From DASUZB01 sp036377075 (GTDB lineage Bacteria > Actinomycetota > CALGFH01): DNA of 11,786 bases. The notes beneath the pieces were generated by a model. It was not told the DNA's origin and searched no databases. It saw nothing but the letters and a program-made list of their open reading frames with translations. A program made the translations under genes and the position numbers. The DNA is taken from positions 1 to 11,786 of the forward strand of contig DASUZB010000329.1 in NCBI GenBank assembly GCA_036377075.1, in the 5' to 3' direction. Of the stretch, positions 1 through 5,909 are shown one piece after another; the stretch's first letter is position 1, and each line of letters begins with the position of its first letter.

Positions 1-208
1 CCGGGTTCGCCCGCGCCTCTTCAACCGTTTCGGGATCGTCTGGCCAGTCCGGCGTCAGCGGCGCGTAACCGGCCTGCTTGAAGAAGTCCGCCCAGTTGGC
101 CCAGCTGCTCGGCAGCAGCCAGAGGCCGTGGATGAAGACGACCGGAGTGCTGCCTGAGGCGTTTGCCGCCTCGATCTCCCTGCTCTCGCGCTCCGAAATG
201 GACCCCAT
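1..208 (-). CDS. alpha/beta hydrolase, N-terminal part (runs off left edge)
   Basis: The first 69 codons of an alpha/beta-fold hydrolase are present; the rest lies beyond the window. The product starts MGSISERESREIEAANASGS and then carries the first core strand and oxyanion-hole loop as VVFIHGLWLLPSSW (residues about 23-36), followed by a helix and strand ending in APLTPDWPDDPETVEEA. HG followed by a hydrophobic run and W is typical of this fold. The nucleophile elbow and catalytic Asp/His are not in view, so the substrate cannot be named. I chose the ATG at 208 because GAGAGGGG lies a few bases upstream. An in-frame ATG at 241 would add 11 residues but has a weaker site. It is the last leftward gene in view, separated from the VOC gene by 245 bp. 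Confidence 0.85.
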   Translation of the reverse strand, partial: MGSISERESREIEAANASGSTPVVFIHGLWLLPSSWANWADFFKQAGYAPLTPDWPDDPETVEEARANP

Positions 209-453
209 GCCGAACCCCTCTCGGTCGCAGTGGAAGGTCATCTGACCTAGCGAACCGACGAGGTCAGGGTCTCGCCCGAGCACCTGTTAGCGCAAGATGA
301 GGTCGTGGCCGTGTGGCAGCTGCCGCGCCGCCTCCGGCGGCTTGGCCACTAGGACGGTGGGGGCGTTCCCCGTTTGGCGGCAGAACTGGCAGCATCGCTG
401 CAGGTTGCGATCCCCGACTGAGCCAGCCTCGCACCGGGCGGTGCGGCTCGCGG
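209..453. other. intergenic region with a possible gene remnant
   Basis: This stretch separates the hydrolase start from the VOC stop. It holds the hydrolase ribosome binding site and the hairpin at 430-445. On the minus strand one frame stays open from the VOC region down to a TAA at 287-289, and its end reads CCQFCRQTGNAPTVLVAKPP and onward to DLILR. Third codon positions there are mostly G or C, as in real genes here, and a Cys-x2-Cys pair is present. No ATG or GTG start with a ribosome binding site precedes it, so it may be a relic or a chance frame. Confidence 0.4.
430..445 (-). terminator. stem-loop after the VOC gene
   Basis: CGCACC and GGTGCG form a perfect 6-bp stem with a 4-base loop (GGGC), beginning nine bases after the VOC stop codon. 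There is no T-tract, as is common for actinobacterial terminators. The role is inferred from position. Confidence 0.45.
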
Positions 454-894
454 CTACAGCGGGGCGGTGAGTTCCAGCGCCATCCCGTCGGGGTCCTTGA
501 ACGGCAGTACCGCGATGCCGAACGGCGGCAGGTCGGTGATGGCGCTGTGCTCCACGCCGCGCTCGTCGAAGGCCTGCACCGCCGCCTCCAGGTCGGCCTT
601 GGTAGCCACGCTGAAGCTCAGGTGGTCGAGGCCGCAGCGGAACGGGTCGAAGCGGTCGCTGGTCCGCTCGGCGTCCACCGGGCGCAGCCCGAGCAGGAGG
701 TCGCCGTTGGCCATGACGATGCCGTCCTGGAGCAGGTCCACGGTCAGGTCGTGGTGGGGGTCGTCGGCCGGCGGCGGGGCGTCCATGGCGACCTGGAAGC
801 CGAGCAGCTCGGTGTAGAACGCCCGGGACCGTTCGACGTCGGTGACGGTGAGCCGCAGGTGGTGGACCGGGCCGAGCGACAGCGGGACTGCCAT
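454..894 (-). CDS. VOC family protein (glyoxalase/bleomycin-resistance fold)
   Basis: This is a complete 146-residue vicinal-oxygen-chelate protein with two beta-alpha-beta-beta-beta modules. The first starts VHHLRLTVTDVERSRAFYTE (residues about 10-29). The second starts GLDHLSFSV (about 89-96) and ends in FKDPDGMALEL (about 132-142). H11, H91 and E141 sit where family members bind a divalent metal. The length is normal for a single-chain VOC protein. The family includes glyoxalases, dioxygenases and antibiotic-binding proteins, and sequence alone does not say which this is. The ATG at 894 has GAGGAGG seven bases upstream; an in-frame ATG at 933 would add 13 unconserved residues and has no such site. 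It follows the small membrane-protein gene on the same strand with a 63-bp gap. Confidence 0.88.
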   Translation of the reverse strand: MAVPLSLGPVHHLRLTVTDVERSRAFYTELLGFQVAMDAPPPADDPHHDLTVDLLQDGIVMANGDLLLGLRPVDAERTSDRFDPFRCGLDHLSFSVATKADLEAAVQAFDERGVEHSAITDLPPFGIAVLPFKDPDGMALELTAPL

Positions 895-957
895 CGGGCG
901 CCTCCTCGAGCCGACAGCGAATGGCGGACCCATGATGCGGCCAGTCGCCGCATCGGG

Positions 958-968
958 TCACCTCCTCC
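958..968 (-). promoter_or_regulatory. strong Shine-Dalgarno-like sequence inside a stop region
   Basis: The last three Arg codons and the stop of the small membrane protein read AGG AGG AGG TGA on the minus strand, which is an almost ideal ribosome binding site. An ATG at 953 follows at good spacing, but its frame is a shadow of the VOC gene. The VOC start at 894 has its own site. Whether ribosomes use or pause at this sequence is unknown. Confidence 0.35.
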
Positions 969-1125
969 TGGCCACGGCCACCACCTGGGACTCCGGGACG
1001 GGCTTCGCCGAGGACTCGCGCTGGTCCTGCGCGAGCGCCCACCTGCCCGCGGCGGCGAGCCCCACGACCACCCCCGCCATGCACGACGCCTGCACCCAGT
1101 CGGCCAATGAGGCTGGATCCACCAT
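958..1125 (-). CDS. small single-pass membrane protein, 55 aa
   Basis: A 55-codon frame starts MVDPASLADWVQASCMAGVV, continues VGLAAAGRWALAQ as a likely membrane helix (about residues 12-30), and ends in a polar tail finishing VVAVARRR. AAAGG/CAGG lies about 8-14 bases before the ATG, a modest ribosome binding site. The short N-terminus, single hydrophobic helix and Arg-rich end suggest a bitopic membrane peptide with the tail inside the cell; this topology is inferred. I do not recognise a family. It lies between the eight-cysteine protein gene and the VOC gene on the same strand. Small size keeps confidence moderate. Confidence 0.5.
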   Translation of the reverse strand: MVDPASLADWVQASCMAGVVVGLAAAGRWALAQDQRESSAKPVPESQVVAVARRR

Positions 1126-1140
1126 GCTGCCTGCCTTTCG

Positions 1141-1179
1141 TCGTCGCTCCGCCCGGCACCATCCGGGCGACAGCGACGA
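1141..1179 (-). terminator. long two-part hairpin between genes
   Basis: TCGTCGCT at 1141-1148 pairs with AGCGACGA at 1172-1179, and inside it GCCCGG at 1151-1156 pairs with CCGGGC at 1163-1168 around a 6-base loop. That gives 14 base pairs with one small internal loop. It lies 77 bp after the stop of the eight-cysteine protein gene and 16 bp before the small membrane-protein ATG, so it could terminate the former or control the latter. Confidence 0.5.
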
Positions 1180-1237
1180 TCGCAGCGCCAGGTAAGGCCG
1201 CCCCACGAGCAGCTCGAGAGGTAGGTAAGAAGGTCCG

Positions 1238-1255
1238 GCCTGCCACCCGGGCGGC
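1238..1255 (-). terminator. weak stem-loop directly after a stop codon
   Basis: Read on the minus strand, GCCGCC pairs with GGC-A-GGC, leaving one bulged A and a 5-base loop. It begins at the base after the stop of the 308-residue protein. It may assist termination together with the stronger hairpin downstream. Confidence 0.3.
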
Positions 1256-2182
1256 TCAGGCCGCGGGCGCGACCAGGCGGGTGCGGTCGGCCACCGCGAC
1301 GGCCAGGCGCTGGTTGACCTCGCTCCAGCGGCTGGAGTCGCTCCAGCGGCCGGCGCTGCTCCAGTCCAGCACGCTGACGACCACGATCGCGCCCTGCTCG
1401 GACCAGCGCAGCAGCACGCTGCCGCCGAGGGACGACCGTTGCGGGTCGTCGACGCAGGCCGCCAGCACCCCCTGGGTGCGGTGCACCGTCGGCGTGGCGA
1501 TCCAGTGCTCGTCCTGGCAGCGGAGGGCGAACCCGCCGGCCGCGTCACGGGTCGGGGTGGCGGCGACCGACAGGGCGCTGAAGCCGCCCGGAGCGCCGAC
1601 GTAGCCGGGCGGGACCACGAACCCGCCCTGGAGGAACCGCAGCGCGTGCCCGCGCCGGCAGGTGGCCGGCACGGCGCACAGCCGCGGCGGCGGCGCGCCG
1701 GGCGGCGCGGTGGGCAGCAGCCCCGGGCAGGGGACCGCGAAGCCGAGCCGGCCGGCGGCCTGCCGGCAGCTGGCCCGGAACGCCCGGCCGGTCGGGACGA
1801 GGTAGACGCCACCGACCTCCATCGCGCCGTCAGGCAGCGGCGCCTCGGCGTACCCGGCACCGGCGGCCTGGGCGCTGGTCTGGTAGCAGGCGACCGCCCT
1901 GGCGCCAGGCGGCGGCCTGCTGGGGTGCCCGGCCGGGTAGCTCGCGTGGTCGGAGGTGGCCAGCACCGGCCACAACGCCGGGCAGCCGAGCCGGGACGGC
2001 GCCTGGGTGGTGTCGGCCGTACCGGGCACCGGGCTGGCGGCGGCGGGCGGGTGGCGCGCGCCGCCGCGCACGTCCAGGCCACGACCGGTGACGACCAGGG
2101 CGGCGACCAGCACGGCGGCGGCCACCACCCCGAGCGCGCCCGGGCGGCCCGCCGCTCCCGAACGCCGCAACCGTCGTGCCAT
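1256..2182 (-). CDS. membrane-anchored or secreted protein of unknown function, eight cysteines
   Basis: A 308-residue protein I do not recognise. The N-terminus is Arg-rich (MARRLRRSG), followed by a hydrophobic helix at about residues 17-33 with no clear cleavage site, so it is probably a membrane anchor with the body outside. A Pro/Ala-rich stretch (about 44-65) leads to a globular part with eight cysteines at 67, 99, 139, 152, 169, 175, 222 and 243. An even number in an exported protein suggests disulfides. The C-terminal part has beta-strand-like runs (LLRWSEQGAIVVVSVLDW) and a short Trp/Ser repeat (GRWSDSSRWSE). The start is supported by AGGGAG six bases before the ATG. The 111-bp gap from the broken dehydrogenase suggests its own promoter. 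Confidence 0.72.
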   Translation of the reverse strand: MARRLRRSGAAGRPGALGVVAAAVLVAALVVTGRGLDVRGGARHPPAAASPVPGTADTTQAPSRLGCPALWPVLATSDHASYPAGHPSRPPPGARAVACYQTSAQAAGAGYAEAPLPDGAMEVGGVYLVPTGRAFRASCRQAAGRLGFAVPCPGLLPTAPPGAPPPRLCAVPATCRRGHALRFLQGGFVVPPGYVGAPGGFSALSVAATPTRDAAGGFALRCQDEHWIATPTVHRTQGVLAACVDDPQRSSLGGSVLLRWSEQGAIVVVSVLDWSSAGRWSDSSRWSEVNQRLAVAVADRTRLVAPAA

Positions 2183-2293
2183 GGCAGCTCCCTACGCGGT
2201 CGCCACCATGCTACGTCCCACCGCCGGGCGGCACGACCGCCACGGCACGGGCGCGTCGAGGTCGCCGGCGAGATGGCACCGCGTCGGCGTGGG
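2183..2293 (-). promoter_or_regulatory. probable promoter/leader region of the eight-cysteine protein gene
   Basis: This 111-bp gap precedes the start at 2182. On the minus strand a TAGCAT hexamer about 25 bp before the ATG could be a -10 element, but I see no good -35 partner. The location is inferred from gene layout. Confidence 0.2.
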
Positions 2294-3099
2294 TCAGTAC
2301 ACGAGGGCGACCTTGACCGCCCCCTGCGGGTGCGCGTCGATCCAGGCGTAGGCGTCCGGCGCGTCGGCGAACGGGAAGCGGCGTTCGAGCAGCCCTTCGA
2401 CCGAGACGTGGTCGGCGTAGAGGAGCTGCGTGGCCGTGCCCACGACCCGGCGGCGGTGCCACAGCGGCGCGTGCCGGTGGGGTGCGCCCCACGCGCCCAT
2501 CGAACCGACCAGCGTCAGCCGGTTGTGGTGGAACTCCTCACCGAGCCGCAGGCCGGCCGCGCCGCCCTGGTAGAAGCCGGCCGCCACCACCGTCGCGCCG
2601 AGCCCGTGGACGCTGACCGCGTCGCCGAGCTTGAGCCCCGCGTCGTGGACCGCCTGCAGCGCCACCGTGGCAAGGCTGACGAACACACTCCGCTCGGGCG
2701 CTCCGCGGTCGGCAGCCGCACGGGCGGAAAGGCCGACCGGAGCGAGGCGGCCACGTCGAGCACGGTCTCCTCCTCGTGCGGCGTGCCGCTGTGGACCAGG
2801 TCGCCGACACGTAGCTCGCTGACGCCGGGCGCGACCTCGACGACCTCGCCGACCATCTCGTAGCCGAGCGTCATCGGGTAGGCGGCGTCGCCGCCGGCGC
2901 TCGGGACGAAGGTGCGAAGGCCCCGGTCGAAGACCTTGTCGGTGAACGGGGACGAGCCCCGGTACAGCGCCATCTCGGTGCCGTGGCTGATGCCGCTCAG
3001 CCGCGCCCGCAGCCGGGCCTCGCCCGGTTGCAGCGCGCGGCCGGGCCGGTCCTCGAGGCGGAGCCGCCGCGGCCCGTCGAGCACGAGCGTGCGGGCCAT
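2294..3099 (-). pseudogene. zinc-type medium-chain dehydrogenase, frameshifted and internally deleted
   Basis: The N-terminal half starts MARTLVLDGPRRLRLEDRPG with GGAGGAG five bases upstream, and contains GTEMALYRG, YEMVGEVVEVAPGV and LRVGDLVHSGTPHEEETVLDV, the GroES-like catalytic domain of the zinc alcohol dehydrogenase superfamily (BchC-like or sugar-dehydrogenase-like branch). After LPTAERP, near 2696-2698, the frame breaks; one missing C on the coding strand restores VFVSLATVALQAVHDAGLKL. A second lesion follows. VSVHGLG is joined directly to ATVVAAGFYQGGAAGLRLGE, which in intact relatives lies after the NAD-binding Rossmann core, so about 90 residues including the dinucleotide loop are gone. 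Even with the frame repaired the product would be 268 residues, against roughly 340-360 in the family. The frameshift might be a sequencing error; the deletion is unlikely to be. Confidence 0.85.
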
Positions 3100-3181
3100 C
3101 GCCGCTCCTCCTTCTCAGCCTTCCCGGGATCGGCACAATGCTCGGCACCAGACCGTACCCCAGGGGAAGGTCGCCGCAGCC
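3100..3181. promoter_or_regulatory. divergent promoter region
   Basis: This 82-bp gap holds the starts of two opposite transcripts. For the rightward gene, CACAAT at 3134-3139 matches the -10 consensus at four of six bases, and TTCTCA at 3112-3117 is a weak -35 with a 16-bp spacer. The broken dehydrogenase's ribosome binding site occupies the left end. A shared regulator is plausible but no clear operator is visible. Confidence 0.3.
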
Positions 3182-4000
3182 ATGAAGCTCTCCTGCCAGG
3201 AACAGCTCCTGCCTGGCGACAGCCTCGAGTCCAAGTTCGACTTCGCCGCGCGGGCCGGCTTCGCCGGCATCGAGCTGCGCGCCCGCGGCGACGGCCAGTT
3301 CGCTGCGCGCCTCCCCGATTTGCGCGCGGCCGCCCGCGCCGGCGTGGTCATGCCAACCGCCTGCCCACAGACCGACCACTTCATCGGCGACTTCGACGCC
3401 GACCGGCGCCGCGACGCGATCGCGCAGCTCCGGGCACAGCTCAGCGTCATCGCCGAGCTGGGCGGTGAGGGGGTCCTCACCCCTGCGAGCTGGGGCATGT
3501 TCAGCCTGCGGCTGCCGCCGTTCACCCCGCCGCGCGACGCCGCCGGGGACCGCGAGGTGCTGCTGGACGCGCTCACCACGCTCGCGGAGCACGCCGCCCA
3601 CGAGGGCGTCTGGCTGGCGCTCGAACCGCTGAACCGCTACGAGGACCACATGGTCAACCGGCTCGACCAGGCCGCCAGCCTTGCCGAGGAGGTCGAGCGG
3701 CGCACCGGCTTCGACGCGGTGCGCGTGTGCGCCGACCTGTTCCACATAAACATCGAGGAGGACGACCTCCGCACGGCGATCGCCCGGGCCGGCCGGCGGA
3801 TCGCCCACGTCCAGGTCAACGACTCCAACCGGCTGCAGCCCGGCACCGGGCACCTCGACCTCGTCGGCGCCCTCGGCGCCCTGCGGGCCAGCGGCTACGA
3901 CGGCTGGCTCGCACTCGAGTGCCGCCTCCGCGGCGACCCGCAGGAGGCACTCCCGGCCACCTGCCGGTACCTGGCCGGCCTCCTGGAGCGCACCCCCTGA
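3182..4000 (+). CDS. sugar phosphate isomerase/epimerase-type TIM barrel
   Basis: A complete 272-residue protein of the xylose-isomerase-like TIM-barrel superfamily, which interconverts sugars, inosose or hydroxypyruvate with a bound divalent metal. Barrel strands are visible in order: KLSCQEQLL (1-10), AGIELRA (28-34), VLTPASWG (98-105), WLALEPLNRYE (144-154), VRVCADLFHIN (180-190), IAHVQVND (207-214) and WLALEC (242-247). Likely metal ligands are E148, D185, H188 or H209, and E246; GTGHLD at 221-226 is the usual substrate-binding loop. AGGGGAAGG lies upstream of the ATG with rather long spacing (about 11 bases). It is divergent from the broken dehydrogenase, and such pairs usually share a carbohydrate or polyol route. 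The exact substrate cannot be assigned. Loss of the partner may leave the enzyme without its pathway. Confidence 0.85.
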   Translation: MKLSCQEQLLPGDSLESKFDFAARAGFAGIELRARGDGQFAARLPDLRAAARAGVVMPTACPQTDHFIGDFDADRRRDAIAQLRAQLSVIAELGGEGVLTPASWGMFSLRLPPFTPPRDAAGDREVLLDALTTLAEHAAHEGVWLALEPLNRYEDHMVNRLDQAASLAEEVERRTGFDAVRVCADLFHINIEEDDLRTAIARAGRRIAHVQVNDSNRLQPGTGHLDLVGALGALRASGYDGWLALECRLRGDPQEALPATCRYLAGLLERTP

Positions 4001-4095
4001 GCCACCCCAGCGCCGGCGCGATCCCCGAAGCGTGAACCGGCGAGACCCAATCCGAAGCGGCCGCCACCACGAACCACTGGCATCAAGCCCGCCAT

Positions 4096-4128
4096 GGCCG
4101 CCGCGCCCGGCAAGCCCGCGCGGCGGCC
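4096..4128 (+). terminator. perfect 11-bp inverted repeat
   Basis: GGCCGCCGCGC at 4096-4106 and GCGCGGCGGCC at 4118-4128 pair perfectly around an 11-base loop. It lies 95 bp after the epimerase stop and about 10 bp before the ribosome binding site of the small pilin-like gene. It could terminate the epimerase transcript or act as a leader hairpin. Confidence 0.55.
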
Positions 4129-4149
4129 CCGGCCAACCGGAGGTCAACG

Positions 4150-4266
4150 ATGCGCAGGATCCTCACGACCCTCAGCGTGGCGCTGCTGGTCGTGCTCGCG
4201 CTGGCGCTGCTGGCGGCTCCCGCCCTCGCCGCCACCGCGATCGAGTACGGCCTGATCGCCTCGTAG
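4150..4266 (+). CDS. 38-residue Flp-pilin-like mini protein
   Basis: The frame begins MRRILTTLSVALLVVLALAL, continues LAAPALAATAIEYGLIAS and stops. GGAGGT lies six bases before the ATG, a good site. A charged start followed by a hydrophobic helix and APALA resembles a signal peptide, while AIEYGLIA is the signature of Flp/type IVb prepilins, where processing occurs just before this block and Glu sits at mature position 5 and Tyr at 6. Here the residue before the cut would be Ala rather than the usual Gly, and the hydrophobic stretch comes before the signature instead of after it. Normal Flp pilins run on for 20-40 more residues; no continuation exists in any frame. It may be a truncated pilin, a short exported peptide or coincidence. 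No tad assembly genes are in the window. Confidence 0.55.
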   Translation: MRRILTTLSVALLVVLALALLAAPALAATAIEYGLIAS

Positions 4267-4279
4267 CGCCAGGCGCTAC
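4263..4279. terminator. bidirectional palindrome containing both stop codons
   Basis: GTAGCGCC and GGCGCTAC form a perfect 8-bp inverted repeat around one A. The TAG of the pilin-like gene (4264-4266) lies in one arm and the TAG of the convergent pirin gene (4276-4278) in the other. The symmetry suits a shared terminator, although a one-base spacer forces a smaller effective stem. Confidence 0.5.
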
Positions 4280-5268
4280 GCCGGCTCGGTGGTGTCCTTC
4301 AGGACGTCGTGGCCAGGCCGCGGCTCCGCCGGGATGGTGCCGAGCCGCCCGGCCTGGTAGTCCTCGAACGCCTGGATCAGCTCGGCGCGGGTGTTCATCA
4401 CGAACGGCCCGTAGGCGGCCACCGGCTCACGAATCGGCTCCCCACCGAGCAGCAGCACGTCCAGCTGCGGGCTGCGGCTCTCCTGACTGGCGTCCGCGGC
4501 GACCGTCACGACCTCGCCGGGGCCGAAGACCGCGAGCTGGCCCATCCGCACCGGACGCCGCTCGCCACCGACCGAGCCCGAACCCGCGAGCACGTAGACC
4601 AGCGCATTGAAGTCACGCCGCCACGGCAGCCGGAGCTGCGCGCCCGGCGCGAGGCTCGCGTGGGCCAGGGTGATCGGGGTGTAGGTGATGCCCGGGCCTT
4701 GGTGGCCGGCGGCCTCCCCGGCGATCACCCGCAGCAGCGCGCCGCCGTCGTGGGAGCTGAGCAGCGTCACCGCGCGGCCGCGGATGTCCTGGTAGCGCGG
4801 TGGGCTCCACTTCAGCCGCGCCGGCAGGTTGACCCACAGCTGGAAGCCGTGGAACAGCCCGCCACGCGCCACCACCTCCTCCGGCGGCGCCTCGATGTGC
4901 AGGATCCCGGAGCCTGCGGTCATCCACTGGGTGTCGCCGTCGGTGATCAGGCCGCCGCCGCCGTTGGAGTCCTGGTGCTGGAAGATGCCGTCGATCATGT
5001 AGGTGACGGTCTCGAAGCCGCGGTGGGGGTGCCAGGGCGTCCCCTTGGGCTCGCCGGGGGCGTAGTCGACCTCGCCCATCTGGTCCATGTGCACGAACGG
5101 GTCCAGCGCGCGCAGGTCGACGCCGGCGAAGGCGCGGCGGACGGGGAAGCCCTCGCCCTCCAGGCCGCTTGGTGCGGTGGTGACCGAGACCACGGACCGG
5201 TCGGCCGCCGTGGGGTCGGGGTCTGGGAGGCGCGGCAGGGCGAGGGTGTCGGCGCTGATGGCGGGCAT
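4276..5268 (-). CDS. pirin family protein
   Basis: A complete 330-residue bicupin of the pirin family. The N-terminal cupin contains the family signature WHPHRGFETVTYMIDG (residues about 79-94) and GDTQWMTAGSGILHIE (111-126); H80, H82, H124 and E126 match the iron ligands of known pirins. The C-terminal cupin spans about 190-280 (FNALVYVLAGSG, GQLAVFGPG), and the tail AYGPFVMNTRAELIQAFEDYQAGR is typical. Some bacterial pirins have quercetin 2,3-dioxygenase activity and others modulate metabolic enzymes or stress responses; the sequence does not choose between them. The ATG at 5268 has AAGGAG six bases upstream. The frame stays open further upstream to about 5538 but that part is low-complexity and unlike pirin. 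It converges on the mini-pilin gene. Confidence 0.93.
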   Translation of the reverse strand: MPAISADTLALPRLPDPDPTAADRSVVSVTTAPSGLEGEGFPVRRAFAGVDLRALDPFVHMDQMGEVDYAPGEPKGTPWHPHRGFETVTYMIDGIFQHQDSNGGGGLITDGDTQWMTAGSGILHIEAPPEEVVARGGLFHGFQLWVNLPARLKWSPPRYQDIRGRAVTLLSSHDGGALLRVIAGEAAGHQGPGITYTPITLAHASLAPGAQLRLPWRRDFNALVYVLAGSGSVGGERRPVRMGQLAVFGPGEVVTVAADASQESRSPQLDVLLLGGEPIREPVAAYGPFVMNTRAELIQAFEDYQAGRLGTIPAEPRPGHDVLKDTTEPA

Positions 5269-5542
5269 CACGGGCTCCTTGCGTGCTGGGCGAGCGCAGG
5301 TGGGCTCGTCCACTACAAGGATACTTGCCGGCGCAACATTCCCTGGTGGCCCAGCCGCGAGCGCGGCGTCGGTGGGAGAGGGCGGCGTGAGCTGCCTGGG
5401 ATTCAGCGGACGACGCGCCGGGTCACCGACAGCAGGCAGGGGCGGCCAGCACGGCGAGGTAGGCGGTGAGCGCGACCGCGCCACCCATGGTGCGAACAGT
5501 TGTCGGTCGGGCCCGACATCAGGGCCTGACCGGCGCACGGGG

Positions 5543-5597
5543 CGGTCGGCCGCTGCCGGGTCGGGGGTCGGGATGCGTGGCAGGGCGAGGGGTCGGC
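5543..5597 (-). pseudogene. relic of a second pirin 5' end
   Basis: This stretch aligns with codons inside the pirin gene at 5198-5253; by hand I count about 47 matches in 56 columns with one gap. Read on the minus strand it gives LALPRIPTPDPAAADR, against LALPRLPDPDPTAADR in pirin. Many changes are silent or conservative, as expected if the copy was once coding. The one-base gap puts it out of frame with the upstream part, and similarity ends at both sides, so only about 18 codons remain recognisable. Confidence 0.6.
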
Positions 5598-5694
5598 CGT
5601 AACGATCCGGTGACGGCCCCAGGACGGTCGCGGGCTACAAACGCGTCGTTCGCCGCACCCGGGGAGCGCCAATGGAACTGGGTAGGGCTATGCG

Positions 5695-5720
5695 CCACCC
5701 GCGCCGGTGGTCTCTGACCA
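5695..5720. other. two overlapping small hairpins
   Basis: CCACC at 5695-5699 pairs with GGTGG at 5706-5710. TGGTC at 5708-5712 pairs with GACCA at 5716-5720 around TCT. The two stems share bases 5708-5710, so only one can form at a time. A role in transcription control is possible but unproven. Confidence 0.35.
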
Positions 5721-5729
5721 GGTTGTCTA

Positions 5730-5751
5730 GCCAAGTGTCAGCCAAGTGTCA
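5730..5751. repeat. 11-bp tandem repeat, two copies
   Basis: GCCAAGTGTCA occurs twice back to back at 5730-5740 and 5741-5751 without mismatch. It lies about 160 bp before the FHA gene. It could be an operator with two half-sites on the same face of the helix, or the remaining end of an insertion sequence with repeated termini. Neither can be decided here. Confidence 0.7.
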
Positions 5752-5845
5752 GCGCCCGCGCGCAGCATCCCGCGGTGACCACGGCGAAGGGAGAAACGCA
5801 GCCGTAGCAACCTGACGAAGCCGTGCGGGATGGAACGGAGACGAA

Positions 5846-5865
5846 GCGTGGCCCATGGCCCACGC
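5846..5865 (+). other. leader hairpin before the FHA gene
   Basis: GCGTGG at 5846-5851 and CCACGC at 5860-5865 pair around an 8-base loop that itself contains CCATGG. It is 44 bp before the FHA start codon. I do not recognise a known riboswitch in this leader. Confidence 0.35.
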
Positions 5866-5909
5866 AGGCAACGTCCAGGCGTAGGGCGCCGAGGGGAGAG
5901 GTTGGGGTG

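Larger units (their letters stand above)
5269..5909. other. 641-bp gap with relic and repeats, no convincing gene
   Basis: This gap separates the pirin start from the FHA gene start. Its left end should hold the pirin promoter; TTGC and GCAA flank GGCG-type sequence at 5325-5336 but no clear -35/-10 pair is visible. It also holds a decayed copy of the pirin 5' end (5543-5597), overlapping small hairpins (5695-5720), an 11-bp tandem repeat (5730-5751) and a leader hairpin (5846-5865). A 21-codon minus-strand frame at 5423-5488 encodes a hydrophobic peptide (MGGAVALTAYLAVLAAPACC) but has no ribosome binding site. Confidence 0.6.

Noticed and set aside
744..953. A 69-codon minus-strand frame starting right after the AGGAGGAGGTGA site
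   Set aside because: Despite the ideal site, it runs in a wrong frame through the VOC gene and has the Arg/Ser/Pro/Thr composition of a shadow frame.
5269..5538. A 90-codon N-terminal extension of pirin
   Set aside because: It is Pro/Ser/Arg-rich and unlike any pirin, part of it continues a decayed duplicate, and the ATG at 5268 has a good ribosome binding site.
5761..5909. Possible riboswitch in the FHA leader
   Set aside because: Purine-rich runs and a hairpin are present, but no conserved core of a riboswitch class I know could be matched.
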